NCBI GenBank assembly: GCA_964017235.1
Contig: OZ024936.1
Span: 37,470,040-37,534,039, forward strand
Direction of reading: 5' to 3'
DNA: 64,000 nucleotides
Source: Sabellastarte sp. h YS-2021
Lineage: Eukaryota > Annelida > Polychaeta > Sabellida > Sabellidae
This document shows positions 22,256-33,755 of this stretch, in pieces. The notes below the pieces were generated by a model that ran no database searches, was not told the DNA's origin, and saw only the letters and a list, made by a program, of their open reading frames with translations. A program made the translations under genes and the position numbers. Numbering within the stretch: the first letter of the stretch is position 1; each line of letters opens with the position of its first letter.

Positions 22256-23400
22256 TCATTTTTGGGCTTGGTGGTGAACCTGTTGTGCAGCCATAACTGG
22301 TCCCAAATGGGAAAGCTCTGAGTCAGCCCAAGCAACATCCTTCAAATAAAACTGAGTGAATGTGTTGTGTGATTTCCAGTGGCAGGCTGACAAAATCTGA
22401 GGAGATTCCTGATTGGAAGGCCTTAGAGGCAGCAAAGGCCCTGACATCATGGGCTTTAACCTAATGCAAGGTGAGGGCCTCCTGGTCAGAGAGCTCATAG
22501 CACAAGATCACAGTCTGTTTGATCCATGAGGAGATAGTGGCAGGTGAGATGTCTTTGTCAAACCGTTTTTTGAAGGAGAGAAAGACCAGCTCCGTGTTCT
22601 GCCTAAGATCTGAAGTCCTGTCCAAGTAGTAGCGTAGGGCTCTGACTGGACATAGAGACCTGTCACCCTTGAGTGACTTGTCCAGAGATGGGGCCAGGGC
22701 TGGTATGACCACTGGTGCTACACTATCTGGACCCTCCTTAGCCAGCTGATACTTGGATAGAAAGCTGGGTGAGGGGTACAAGGACACCTTAGACCAGTCT
22801 GACTGGTGTCTGATGTTCTTATGTAACCAAGCATGGATCTCACTTCTGAGTTTGCCAAAACCTAAGGCCAGTAGAAAAACAGTCTTGAAGGTCAAGTGTT
22901 TCAGTGAGGCCTCTTTTAAAGGTTCAAAGGGAGCCTTGGACAGCTGGTGTAACACCAGACAGAGGTTCCAAGAGGGAATACCCCTCCTGCCCTTGGGTCT
23001 GTCTCTATGGAAAGTATCCAGGAGACGAGTGAGATTTTCATCCTTGCTGACATTAATGGGTACATTGCCTAATTTGTCAGCGATGGCTGATCTGTAGCCA
23101 TCAATAGTGCCTGGTTGCAACTTCTTGTCCTGAAACAAGTACAGGAGGAAGTCAGCTATGGCTTTCAGAGGTGGTGCCCTGAAGTCCACCTGATTACTTA
23201 GGCACCATTTTGTAAAAATGGTCCACTTTGCCTCATAGACAGATCTGGTTGATCCTCTTTGAGGAGCCTCAATTCGTGCTACCACTGCCTCAGAGAAGCC
23301 TTGCTCCTTGATTGCTGAGGCTCTAGGAGCCAGGCATGTAGATTCAGATTTGACAGGTTCCTGTGTAGTCCTGTGTTGAATGGCTGAGACACAAGGTTTG
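22256..23400 (-). pseudogene. DIRS A1 tyrosine recombinase (broken)
   Basis: Closely similar to the intact A2 recombinase. The N-terminal SAM-like part contains TIDGYRSAIADKLGN, and the catalytic part retains VCPVRALRYYLDR-like sequence. Two defects are directly visible. The block that reads GKRRSEIHAW in A2 reads GKLRSEIHAW here, so the likely first catalytic Arg is Leu. A CAG Gln codon has also become TAG at 22461-22463, just before the His-x-x-Arg motif. The remaining HxxR, CHWKSHNTF and terminal Tyr segment continue after a further frame change to about 22256. It cannot make a full-length enzyme. Confidence 0.88.
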
Positions 23401-25476
23401 GTATGCTGGGCAGACACAGTGGGATCTGACTGGACATTGCCACTAGATCCCAGAATCAGGGCATGTTGGGCCATCCCGGTACAATCAGGATCACTCTGTT
23501 GCATGGGTAGTCCTGCAACTTCTCCACCACTTTGCCCAAGATGGCTGCTGGTGGGAAGGCATATGGGTCCAGGTCCTCCCAGGACAGGCTGAGTGCATCC
23601 ACTGCCCATGACTGGGGGGTCTGGGACCGGCGACACAAACTGTGGCAGTTTGTTGTTGAACCTGGTGGCAAACAGGTCCACCTGGGGCTGGTGCCACCGG
23701 GAGCATATAGCCTGGAATATTTCTGGGTGAAGGGACCACTCTGTTTGAATGGTCTGGCCCAGTCTGGATAGCTTGTCTGCTATCACCTTCAGACGGCCGG
23801 GGATGTGACGTGCTCTGAGAGTTACTTGTTTCCTGGTACACCAGGACAGTATTCTCCACAGTAGGGCACACAGAGAGCCCGATTTCATCCCCCCTTCTTT
23901 GTCGATATAGGCAACCACTGTTGTGTTGTCTGTAGCTACTAGCACTGTCTTGTTGCAGCAGAGGTTTTGAAACTCTTTTAGAGCTAGAAAGACTGCTTTT
24001 AGCTCTAAAAGATTTATGTGCAACTTGCTTTCTGGAAGGGACCAGGTTCCCCTTGCAGTGTGCTCGTTTAAGTGAGCGCCCCTTCTTTGGATGCGTCTGT
24101 AAATATTTGCAGAGCATGTTTTAGAGGGTGTAATAGTTGACCTGGTAGCACATTGTCTTCCTCCAGCCACCACCTTAGGTGGGGGTGGAGCGACCTGGGG
24201 GCTGGAATCACCTTTTCTAGTGACTCTGGAACCCTCCAGTTGTTTTTCAAGTGCCACTGTATGGGCCTCATGTGGAGTCGCCCTAGGTGGAATTGCTTTT
24301 CTGTTGCTGTGAGAAGACCTATGAGGGACATGAATTCCCGGACCAGGCACACCGGACCGGACAGTAGTGATTGAATCTTGTCTGTCAAGGCCTGCCAACG
24401 CTCTGGTGTGGGTCTAACCTTGCCATCTTTCAGGTCGAACTGGTAACCTACGAAGTTGAAAACCTGTTTTGGGACCAGCTCTGACTTTTCCTTGTTCACT
24501 AGCCAACCTAGTTCCTGACAGAGAGCTGTCAACGTCTGTGTATGCTGGAGACAAGTTTGATGGGATGTGGCTCTCACCAACCAGTCGTCTAGGTACTGGT
24601 GGATTCTTATACCCCTCTGCAATGCCATCAGTTTGACCTCTTTGGCCACCACTGTGAACTCCATTGGAGCTGTGGAGAGGCGAAAGGGTAGGGCTTTGAA
24701 CTGGTAGGACCGACCCTGGACTTCTTGGACTGACTGTGAATAGCTATGTGGAAGTATGCGTCTTTGAAGTCTATGGAGGTGACCCACTCCCCTGACTGTA
24801 GGGAGGTCCTTATTGTCTCTGGGGTCTCCATTTTGAACGTGTTTAAAAAGGTGTTCAAGTTCCTCAGATTCAGGATAGGTCTCCACCGGTTGTTGGTTTT
24901 GGGTACCAAAAATAGCCGGTTGTAAAAACCCAGGGAATTCTGATTTTCTACCAGTTCTACTGCATTTTTGTTCACCAGCTGATACAGTGCCTCTAAAAGG
25001 TGGGCCTGTTTGGATGGATTGTGATAGTTGCTTATTACAGTTGGTGACCTGGTCAAGTTGGGTCTGAACCAGAAGGGGAGGGTGTAGCCCTCTCTCAGTG
25101 TGGTGACTACTTTTGAACTCGAACCCAGAGCTTCCCACTTTTCCCAAAAATTGTGTAACCTTGCCCCTACAGGTGGATCCATGACAACAGGTTGGGCATT
25201 TGTGACAAGATTTACAGAACTCAAGTGACCTACACAGGAAACATCTTTCACATATTTTATTTCTGTGTACATTTGACAACAATTGGGATTTACGCCTTTC
25301 CTTTGTGGCAACCCAGTGATAATATGAGCATTTGCAACACAAAAGTCTACATTCAAATTTAAAGTCACTTTCTTGTCTCCGGCTAACACTGGTGGTGGTG
25401 GTGGGTTCAAGCCTATCTGACACCTGTAATACAAACAGAGTCCTTCTGACCGGTCAAAAACTCTACACATTGTCAT
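23401..25476 (-). pseudogene. DIRS A1 reverse transcriptase/RNase H/methyltransferase-like (broken)
   Basis: The reverse transcriptase has IDFKDAYFHI and the catalytic QYLDDW. RNase H has LQIFTDAS and ATDNTTVVAY. These are followed by the VDLFATRFNN ... APGWPNMPW-type region that resembles phage Dam-like methyltransferases. The frame is broken at least twice. Near 24740 about 16 bp present in A2 are missing (between IHSQS and QFKALPF). Near 24100 the RNase H enters another frame. Upstream, in the alternative frame, lies the Cys-rich block CERCFLCRSLEFCK, which A2 also has. Confidence 0.88.
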
Positions 25477-27439
25477 TTACGCGGCTTTGAACCCTTAGCC
25501 GGCTTCTGGGAGAATGTTGAGGGCTTGCCACGACCTTTCCTTGACTGTTGCTTGTCCCTTATTTGCTTCCATGCAGGAACACCGGATTTCCGGTCCGGAT
25601 GGTTAGCAGGCTTGTCACTGGGAGCATAAGGGTGAAAGCGACCTTGAAGTCTGTGAGATTGGCCAGAAGAACGCCTCTCCTCACTTCTACAGATTTCCTC
25701 TTCAGCCTTGGTGATAAGCTGATCCGGGAACAGTGAGTTGAGATGGACAGGAGACGTTCTCAAGGCGTTCAGGGTGTCTTGCTTCACACCAGCATGTAAG
25801 TATTCTAAATAGCTGTCCCTACGAGCCAGAGTGAAATTAGCCATGCCAAATCCTTTCTGAAAGGTCTTGCATTGTCCTGGCCATAGCTTGTGAGATTGAC
25901 CGGTTGAAAGTAACTAGGTAGTCCAATTCCTCAACCGTCTGCTTCGTTCTTTCAGACGACTTGCCCTTCTTGTCCAGATGTAGGGTTTTCAGCTGAGCAG
26001 ACATAGCATCCTGAACTCTGGTCAAGCATCTTGATAATCCAGCAGCCTGGTTGCACATGACAGTTTGTTCACGAGCTGTTCTCTCCCAACGCCTAAGCAT
26101 GTCCTGGCTGAAGGCCCGGGAGGGTGGGGCAGTAGGAAAGCTTCGTCTTGCAACTCGACTGAAGGAATGGTTGAGCTTGGCCGGTTCCGGTGATCAGGTG
26201 CATACTGTGTTACTCTCACAGTCCTTCCTGCATCCCGTACTATCTGGATGACCTGGGGGGCTTGACGAACTGATCTTTGGGGAGGCCAGCAGTGTCAGTA
26301 TTCTTTGCAGGGTAGCCCTCTGTGATGGTGAGATTAAGCTTGTCCATCTTTTTACATAGCCAATCGTCCACCAGAAGCTTGATTGACACTTTACCGGTTG
26401 GCTGAACACGTGAACTGGCAAAGGGGTTGTCATCAGAAGAGGACACACTCTCGAACTCTGGAACCTTGTGCCAACCCATAAAGGACCTAACTCCTCTAAT
26501 TGTCTCCCTGTAGTTGGTCTCCTCAGATACTTCTTGATCTGCAGACTTGTCCCTGGTGAGATCTCTATCTGGGGACCCGTCCCGGTAGTTTCCCTCCAAC
26601 AGGGAACTGGTAACACTGTGCTGGTCATCCTCACTATCAGAACCACTGGAGCTCTGGACAACTCTACCGGTCAGGGTCTGTTCTGCACTGAGATCAGCAT
26701 CACTGGTACCGGATGGCAGTACATCAGGGACTGAACCGGGGGCCTGAACAGGCTGGGTTGCTGTCCCGGCACCGGGAGCCTCAAGAGGCTGGGTGGCAGT
26801 CTGCATCTCATCTACAGCCTCACCGGTGGCCTGAACAAGGCTGGGACCAGTAACACTTGCAGGTCTAGCGAAACTACTGGTGCTGGCACCAGGATCAAAG
26901 AATGGCTTCTGGCTGGTGGAGACTTCTGCTGCTGGCTTCACAACCGGTTCCACAGGAACGGTGAAGGACTTGGCTAACAGCATAGCTTCCAGCCTTGAAA
27001 ACCTCTCTGCCCATTTATCGTCCAGATTCTTTAAGTCTTCAGATGAAGGTCTGCTACTGGTACTGGGCTTCTTCTTGCTAGCAGAGGGTTTTGGTGAATC
27101 ACTATGTTTCTTCTTCGCAGCAGCAGGGGTGGTTTCAGGCTTTACAGCCTTGTCCCCCTCCACTTTACCCAGCACACTCACATGTGAAGGGTCCAGGAGA
27201 CTGGGAGCAAGGGAGGACAAAACCAACTTCTTCTCTTTGCTCTTATGTTCTCTGTAAGTGGGGGTAGACAGCTGGTGGATTTGCTCAGGGGTAAAACCTT
27301 TACAAATACTACAGTCTTTCTTGAGAACGCAGTAGTCTTCTCCAATCCCCTTGTCACGACATCTTGCACATTTCATGTGGCCGTCAAAACTAGCCATAAC
27401 ATGGCCACAGGTGCCTCGTTTCTGTCCTGGGGACGACAT
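25473..27439 (-). pseudogene. DIRS A1 gag-like ORF1 (frameshifted)
   Basis: Starts MSSPGQKRGTCGHVMASF at 27439. A Cys-rich N-terminus follows (CARC, CSICKGFTP), then a low-complexity Pro/Thr/Gln-rich middle, then a C-terminal part with RRWERTAREQ and NFTLARRDSYLEYL. Compared with A2, the frame is lost near 26240 (after PPRSS) and again near 25845, so at least two indels are needed to restore collinearity. It ends about where RT begins. It would encode the nucleocapsid-like structural protein. Confidence 0.85.
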
Positions 27440-27559
27440 GATGGTTGATACTTCAGTAGAAACACGTAGAAGTAAAATAAAACAGATGGATTTGTTTAAA
27501 AGTTAAAAAAACGTCTCTCGTTGAAAACACGTCCACACACACCACACACCAAACAAAAA

Positions 27560-27743
27560 AGATGCTATGACGTCACGCTGTCTAGACAGGAAGGAAGTAC
27601 GATGCGCCACCTGGCGAATGTACACTCCTGACCGGTCCTGGCGGTATTCTATACAGGACGTCTTTTTCTGGTGTTTGGCGGGACCAGTCACTCCGACCGG
27701 TAAAGCAATTGTCCATTGGATAGGATGTATTAACGCAATAAAA
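27560..27743 (-). repeat. DIRS A1 high-coordinate ITR
   Basis: Inverse of the low ITR, from the CRE octamer TGACGTCA (27568-27575) to ATTGTCCATTGGATAGGATG and the end CGCAATA+AAA. It lies about 130 bp upstream of the gag start and probably holds the promoter. Confidence 0.88.
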
Positions 27744-27890
27744 TTGAAAATTTTAATTACTTGAATGTACCATTTATAAGCTAAAAGCTTACCATGTGGA
27801 ACTGCATGCTATCTTTGGAGGCCGCAGGCATCCGGCCAACGTCCAAGAAAAATAGATGTTTAGTATTGACCGGATCCCTGTGCTGAGAGT
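27744..27890 (-). repeat. DIRS B low ITR, first part
   Basis: Starts TTGAAAATTTTAATTAC. From GCTTACCATGTGGAACTG through GGCCGCAGGCATCCGGCCAA to GTGCTGAGAGT it is the inverse of 44990-45108. The match resumes after the hAT-like insert at 30144 and runs to about 30190 (CTAACCCTTCTTCTCTC). Confidence 0.88.
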
Positions 27891-30135
27891 CAGCGTTCGA
27901 AATTCCCGCCAACCCGCCGGTCCGAAGCTGACAACTTTACTCGCGGACCTGTATCTCTGGCAAGTAGACGGTCCGTTTGTCCAGAGACATTCAAAATAAG
28001 AAATATTCCCATATATTTCCCTCGTTTTTCAACATATTTTAGAGGATTTACATCGGTAGTCATATTGTAAACAGTACTGTCATTGCTTTTCATATCTCTC
28101 TTCTGATTCGTCGAGGCCGTTTACCATTGACCGATCAGAAACTAGCTTTCAAAATCTAACACTCAGACAAGAGCAGAATTGTAACTAAATATTTCTACAA
28201 ATGTCTTGGTTATTGTCGCTGATAATAATGTTCTGTATGTGTGCATTATACACTTAAACCCTGTAATATATTCAGACAGTAGTAACTATAATTTGGAAAA
28301 AAGCCCTGAAATAAATTAATTTTTCTGAAACAATAAATCCAAGAAATGGGTATTTTGCTATCTGAACAAACAACTTATGAGCTTAAGATTATAAGAATAA
28401 TAAGTGACTGTGTGTAGTGACTATCAGTTACCCTCAGTAACCTGTCTTATATTATCCAAAAATTTGTTTGGCAACATTTCGAAAAATATTTGATTTTTCT
28501 TATCAGAGGCTGAAAATTTCATCCCATTTTGCCCTAAGATTCAAAATTCCTAAATATAATAATCCTCCTGGAGTCGCTCAACTGAGCCTCTTTTGGGCGG
28601 ATTGAGCCTCTTTTAGGAGGCTCGGGGATAAAATCAATAATTAAGGTCATAGACCCAAAAATAGCCATTATTATAGTGAAATAATGTTCAAAATAAATAA
28701 AACACTCCTACACTCCACCTGTAGGCATCAATATGTTTATATGAGGTTATGCCCTCTCATGGCACCCCCTACCCAGGAGCCCCCACCCCCCTTTACTTAT
28801 GAGCTTAAGATGAATTAATGATTTCTGCTTTATTATAAATGTGCTGATCATGACATAGCTATAACTTTCTGTTTACATTTATGTATTTTTGTATTTATTA
28901 ATTTTTTTTTTTTTTGAGGTAGAAATTGTATGACAAGATTTTTTAGTTTTATGTATAACCAGTTATACCTGTTGGTATGTACCTAAACTCCTGTTATATT
29001 ATGAGCAATGTGTAGTGATAAATAGGTATGGCATAAATATTGGAAAACCTCCAATTTTAATGCATATGGCCCTGAGTGAACAGAATTGATGGTATGGCAG
29101 AATTAAGGGCACCTGTGTACCAGATATGTTACTTATTAACAGTACTTATCAAATTTATTCTGTTTGGTTCTAAGGTTCATGGTCAGAAACTCCTCATTTC
29201 CTGTCAATATTATTGGAACTCTTCTTCAGCCTGCTGACATTGTCAAAAACATAGCTATGTGGTTCGATGCTGACTTTTCATTCTCAGAACACATTCAGAA
29301 GACTTGTAAAGCCTGCTTCCTCCAGATGCATAACCTTGGCCGAATTAGATAGTATCTTACTCATGAAGTGACTATCTTTGCTGCAAATGCCTTTGTTAGT
29401 AGTCATCTGGACTATTGTATCTTTCTGTTTAGAAGTTAGTCAAGCTTCAATCAGCACAAGCTGCAGAGTATTCAGAAAACTCTTGCACATACTGTCACAA
29501 TTCATATAAAGTATACTCACGTTACACCCATCCTCCTGCCTGTCTGTCATTTAATGCTGCATGTTCAAAATCACAACACAGGTTAATAAACTTTTACACA
29601 GTGGTTCTCCTTGCTATTTTGGATCACCCTTGACTTTGAGCAGATGCTCCTACAGTACCAGGGATAGTCATCTTGATTGTCAATGCCTGACAGCTCCTCC
29701 TTTCCACTCCCCACTCTACAAGTCAGTCAAACACTTCAGCCATAGTTTTCCCTTTGATGCTCCTAAGTTTTGAAGTGATTTTTCTGATAATGTACTTTTG
29801 TACACAGTTCAGTATCTATTACCTCTTTCATGAAAAAGTTCCAATCTTACCTGTTCGCAAGAGTCTCTCCACCATAACCTTCCCGTCATGCCTGTGTCTT
29901 CAATGATATGACCTGGCTATGTTATTGAACTTAAGATTATTTACCTTGGTTAGTTTCAGTTGTGCTTGATGTAGATTAAGTGCTATAAAAGTCCACAGTA
30001 GATTGATTACTTTAAAACATTACAAGTACAAAGCGATCATTTTGCCGGACCAGCAACTTTTCTCATGGACCAGTAACTTTTTGATGTTGCTGGTCCGGTG
30101 GACCAGGAACATTTTTCACTTAAGGTCGAACGCTG
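27891..30135. mobile_element. hAT-like transposon, non-autonomous
   Basis: Perfect 10-bp terminal inverted repeats CAGCGTTCGA / TCGAACGCTG are flanked by the 8-bp duplication CTGAGAGT (27883-27890 and 30136-30143). An 8-bp TSD and CAG-starting termini are diagnostic of hAT. The intact high ITR of DIRS B, with a single CTGAGAGT inside the inverse of about 44998-45005, provides the empty site. No transposase is visible in its 2245 bp. It holds an AT-rich interior and a decayed LINE fragment. Inverted GAGCCTC/GAGGCTC copies lie near 28585-28625. Confidence 0.9.
29150..29900 (+). pseudogene. LINE (CR1/L2-like) reverse transcriptase C-terminal relic
   Basis: The plus-strand translation has PADIVKNIAMWFDADFSFSE then KTCKACFLQMHNLGRIR, followed after a stop by fragments like FVSSHLDYC and, later, VNKLLHSGSPCYF and STRDSHL. 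This is the order seen at the end of CR1/L2-type LINE polymerases (NLGVxFDSDLSF, RLDYCN, LNGxAPxYL, RSS). Many stops and frameshifts make it long dead. Clade assignment is tentative. Confidence 0.7.
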
Positions 30136-30251
30136 CTGAGAGTGTACCATTACAGTGTAATCTTGCGTCTAACCCTTCTTCTCTCATTGTAAATTTAGCC
30201 CATACCCCCTCAGCTGGAATACAGCAGGGAGGCAGGGTGGGACTCTCTTCA

Positions 30252-30348
30252 GTTCCGCATGTAAGCTTGTAGCTTATAAAAGCTACATTAAGTAATTAAA
30301 ATTTTCAATTTTATTGCGCTACAATAGCTTACCATGTGGAACTGAATG
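30252..30348 (-). repeat. DIRS B internal complementary region
   Basis: Left half (AGCTTATAAAAGCTACATTA then AGTAATTAAAATTTTCAA) is the inverse of the low end. Right half (TTTTATTGCGCTACAATAGC then TTACCATGTGG) is the inverse of the high end. The junction reads TCAATTTTATTGCG, almost the same as in DIRS A and C. Confidence 0.88.
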
Positions 30349-30698
30349 CTGAATCCAACCCTCTGGTGAAGGGATTACAGCTGAGACTGGAAGTATAATT
30401 AATTTTTCTTGGATTTGAATTAATAAAATAAACTGAATATTTGAAAAACAAGTCTGAGTCCCGCTTACAGAGCCCCAATTCTGAAAATCGGACTAATAAG
30501 AAGCCGTGATCACTTATATGAGTATAGCCCCCAAGGGCATCACTGTAATGAATACCAGCCCTAAGCTTGAATCTCATTAACTTGCAATCCTAAATATGAG
30601 ATTATGGTACACTGAAAAGACTTAATACATTATACAGTTAAATACAGAAATGATAGATAAAAGACCTTACCATAACATCCTGAGGAGGTAACCAATAC

Positions 30699-31850
30699 CT
30701 AGAACCTGGGATTAGACTCTTGAAGACCTGGATGCAGCGGATGTGCCCCCCTCTTTTCTTTCCGAGGATGAGCAGTCTGAGGGGAAGGGTCTAGGACTTG
30801 TTGTGCCGCTACTACTGGACCCAGATACATATTGTTGTCGTTGTCTGACCAAGTAAGGTTTTTTATGTAAAATTTGTAAATGTGAGCTTTCCAGTGACAC
30901 ACTTCCATGATTTGGTCCACCGATACCCCACCGTAAAAGGCCTTAGAGGACGCGACGGCCCTAATGTCATGCGCTTTAACTTGGACCAGGTCCAAGGCTT
31001 GTTGATCTGCTTGTTTGTAACAAGATAGGATAGTTTGTTTTAGCCAAGAAGAGAGTGTAGTGGGTCTGATGTCTGAGGTATGTCCTTTCTTAAAGGAGAT
31101 AAAAAGAAGGGATCGAGACACTCTCAGGTCTTTGGTTCGATCCAAATAGTACCTCAGGGCCCGTACCGGACACAAGGTCCTGTCTTCTTTGAATTGATTG
31201 TCTATCTACAATTGTAGTTAGATCAGGAATAGTCACCGAGACACACACTTTGAGAACCTTCTCTTGCTAGTTGGTTTTTGGCTATAAAATCTGAAGAGGG
31301 GAACAAAGTAACCTTTTCCCATTGGCCTAGATTCGATACTTTGTTTCCAACCCAGGCATGAATTTCGCTGCGACGCTTGCCGGTCTGTGTTTGAGGTCTG
31401 TGTCTTTGATAGGCTCAAAGGGTGCTTTTGTGAGCTCATTGAGTACAACAGAAAGGTTCCACTTAGGAAAACTCCTGGAACATTTGGAACGATCCTTGTG
31501 AAAACTGGAGAGTAACCTGTTAAGGTCTGAACTTTGAGAAATATGGAGCCCCGTTGGACCCAAGGTGTCAACAATGGCCATCCTATAACCATCAATGGTT
31601 GAAGGGCGCCTGTTTAGGTCTTGGTACAGGTACATGAAGAATTCTGAGACTTGCTTTACAGAGGGAGTGGAGAAATCCACCGAATTTTCTCTGCACCATT
31701 TCTCAAATAGGGCCCACTTTGATTTGTAGATGCTCCTTGTTGATGACCTCTGAGGGGCAGCAATTCTCTCTGACACCTCCACAGAGAAGCTTTGTTCTTG
31801 GAGCTGTCCACTCCTAGACACCAGGTGTGGAGGTTGCGATGTTGTGGATT
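30699..31850 (-). pseudogene. DIRS B tyrosine recombinase (frameshifted)
   Basis: The N-terminal half has SERIAAPQRSSTRSIYKSKW and STIDGYRMAIVDTLG. The catalytic block TGKRRSEIHAW is intact near 31365-31380 but sits in another frame. The C-terminal half (30699-31175) has CPVRALRYYLDRTKDLR, the VKAHDIRA His-x-x-Arg motif, CHWKAHIYKFY with the probable catalytic Tyr, and a longer tail than A2. At least two frame changes (about 31180-31330) separate the halves. The catalytic residues themselves look conserved. Confidence 0.85.
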
Positions 31851-31934
31851 GCTGTGAAGCACATAGTTGTGGGACTGTTTGAGAAGAGTTCTTGATACTG
31901 GTAGTTGAAGTGGGATATCTGTTGACAGCTGCAC

Positions 31935-33650
31935 CTACGGTCCCAAAACCAGGGCATCCCTGGCCAGCCTGGGGCTATTACAATGATCAGGCAACTGGAG
32001 TGCCTGATTTTTTGGATCACCCTGTGAAGGAGAGCCATGGAAGGGAAAGCATAAGCAGTGATACCTCACCAGTTTATGTTCAGAGCATCTAAGTCCCAAG
32101 TATTTTGGTCTGGGACTGGAGACACGTACAGTGGAACTTTGTGGTTCAGACAAGTGGCAAATAGATCTACATGAGGAACGAACGACTTGTGACAGATCTG
32201 CATGAACACCTGTGGATGCAGTGACCATTCTGTTGACTGGACTTGGTTCAACCTGGACAGAAGGTCGGCCATCACATTCAGACACCCTGGAATGTGTCTG
32301 GCTTTTAGTGTTATCTGGTAATGATGGCACCAGGTCATGATCTTTCACAGAAGAGAGCTCACATCTCTGCCAAGTGGGTCCTCCTTGTTTGTTTATGTAG
32401 GCTACTACTGTTGAGTTGTCTGTAGCAACGAACACTGTTTGGTTTTGACACTGGTCCTTGAACCTTTGAAGGGCCAGAGAAACCGCCTTCAGCTGTAGAA
32501 CATTTATGGATAACCTTTTTTCCCTGTCTGACCATAGACCCTTTGTAGAGGCTTGCTCTAAGTGAGTGTCCCAGCCTTCGTTTGAGGCGTCTGTAAAGAG
32601 TTGGATACTGTGGTTTTTGGGATGAAGGTCCACACCTTTCATCACGTTTGGGGGATTCTGCCACCACTCTAGGTGTGCTGAAATGGCTTCTGTCCAAGGA
32701 AGGAGGCTGTCCAACGACTGAGGAAATCTCTAGTACTCCTTGAGGTGAAACTGAAAGGGCCTCATGTGAAGGGGTCCCTCCGGGACCATTTTCTCTGTTG
32801 AGGCAAGCAACCCAATTAGCGACATCATACATCTTGCAGTCAAAACATGTTTTGACTTGAGTCATAGGATCAAATCTTGAAGTTTGAGCCATCTCTCTTG
32901 AGTGGGTTTTACAAGGGCTGAATCTAGATGATATTTGTAGCCCACAAACGAAAACACTTGAGTAGGTTTTAGTTCAGATTTCTCCTGATTTATTATCCAC
33001 CCTAAGGACTGGGTCAGATCTACCACTGTCTGAGTGTTCACTTGTGCTTCTTTCTGAGAGTGGGCCCTGATAAGCCAGTCGTCCAGGTACTGGTGAAATC
33101 TGATTCCCCTCGTCAGGGCCATCAGCTTCACTTCTTTTACAATCATTGTAAAGACCTGAGGGGCCGTGGCTAGCCCGAAGGGAAGGGAGGTGAACTGGAA
33201 CACTTGCGACCTGTGGTAAAACCTTAGGTACTTCCTTGAGTTTGGGTGGATGGGGATGTGAAGGTAGGCGTCTGATAGGTCTATCAATGACACCCATTCC
33301 CCTGGAATCTGAGAGGTCCTGATGGACTCTGGTGTTTCCATTTTGAACCTTTCTACAAGTAGGAAGGTGCTGAGCTTGCTTAGGTCTATTACTGGCCTCC
33401 ACCTTTGGTGAGGCTTGGGTACTAGAAACAGGCGACTGTGAAACCCGAGAGATTTTACATTTTCCACCCTTTCTGTTGCGTTCTTTGACAGAAGAGACTG
33501 GAAAGAGGCCAGAGCTTGGTCTTTTTGAAGAGCCTTGTAACTTGGTCAAATCAGGGGAGCTCTGACTAAATTTGGTTTTGAGATGAAGAAGAACGTAAAA
33601 ATTGGTGACAATGTGTAACACGTTGTCTGAACCTTTGTTTGCTAGCCAGT
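31935..33650 (-). pseudogene. DIRS B reverse transcriptase/RNase H/methyltransferase-like (frameshifted)
   Basis: RT at 32862-33467 contains LFLVPKPHQRWRPVIDLS, DAYLHIPIHP, LPFGLATAP and QYLDDWLIRA. RNase H at 32359-32714 has LFTDASNEGW and ATDNSTVVAYINKQGG. The methyltransferase-like segment (about 31935-32130) has VDLFATCLN and APGWPGMPWFWD. The RNase H and following segments lie in different frames (breaks near 32340, 32700 and 32870). The conserved upstream element PPVGGRLHSF marks the RT start near 33690. Confidence 0.85.
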
Positions 33651-33755
33651 CTCTTCTGAAAGAATGGAGGCGACCTCCTACTGGTGGACTGAGGGAGGCT
33701 TGTAAGGAATCATTGGGGGGAGGGATTTCCACGCCCTCATCCCGCCCTCTGTTGT

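Larger units (their letters stand above)
21561..27743 (-). mobile_element. DIRS retrotransposon A1 (decayed)
   Basis: Complete but inactivated DIRS-type element read on the minus strand. The order is high-coordinate ITR, gag, RT/RNase H/methyltransferase-like, tyrosine recombinase, internal complementary region, low ITR. DIRS elements insert with a tyrosine recombinase instead of an integrase and make no target duplication. Its ends are AAA plus TTTGCAAATTT (low) and CGCAATA plus AAA (high). It belongs to the same family as A2 (36579-42925), with the same ITRs and closely similar proteins, but has frameshifts in every reading frame and a stop in the recombinase. Its high end abuts DIRS B directly, sharing one AAA. 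Confidence 0.92.
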
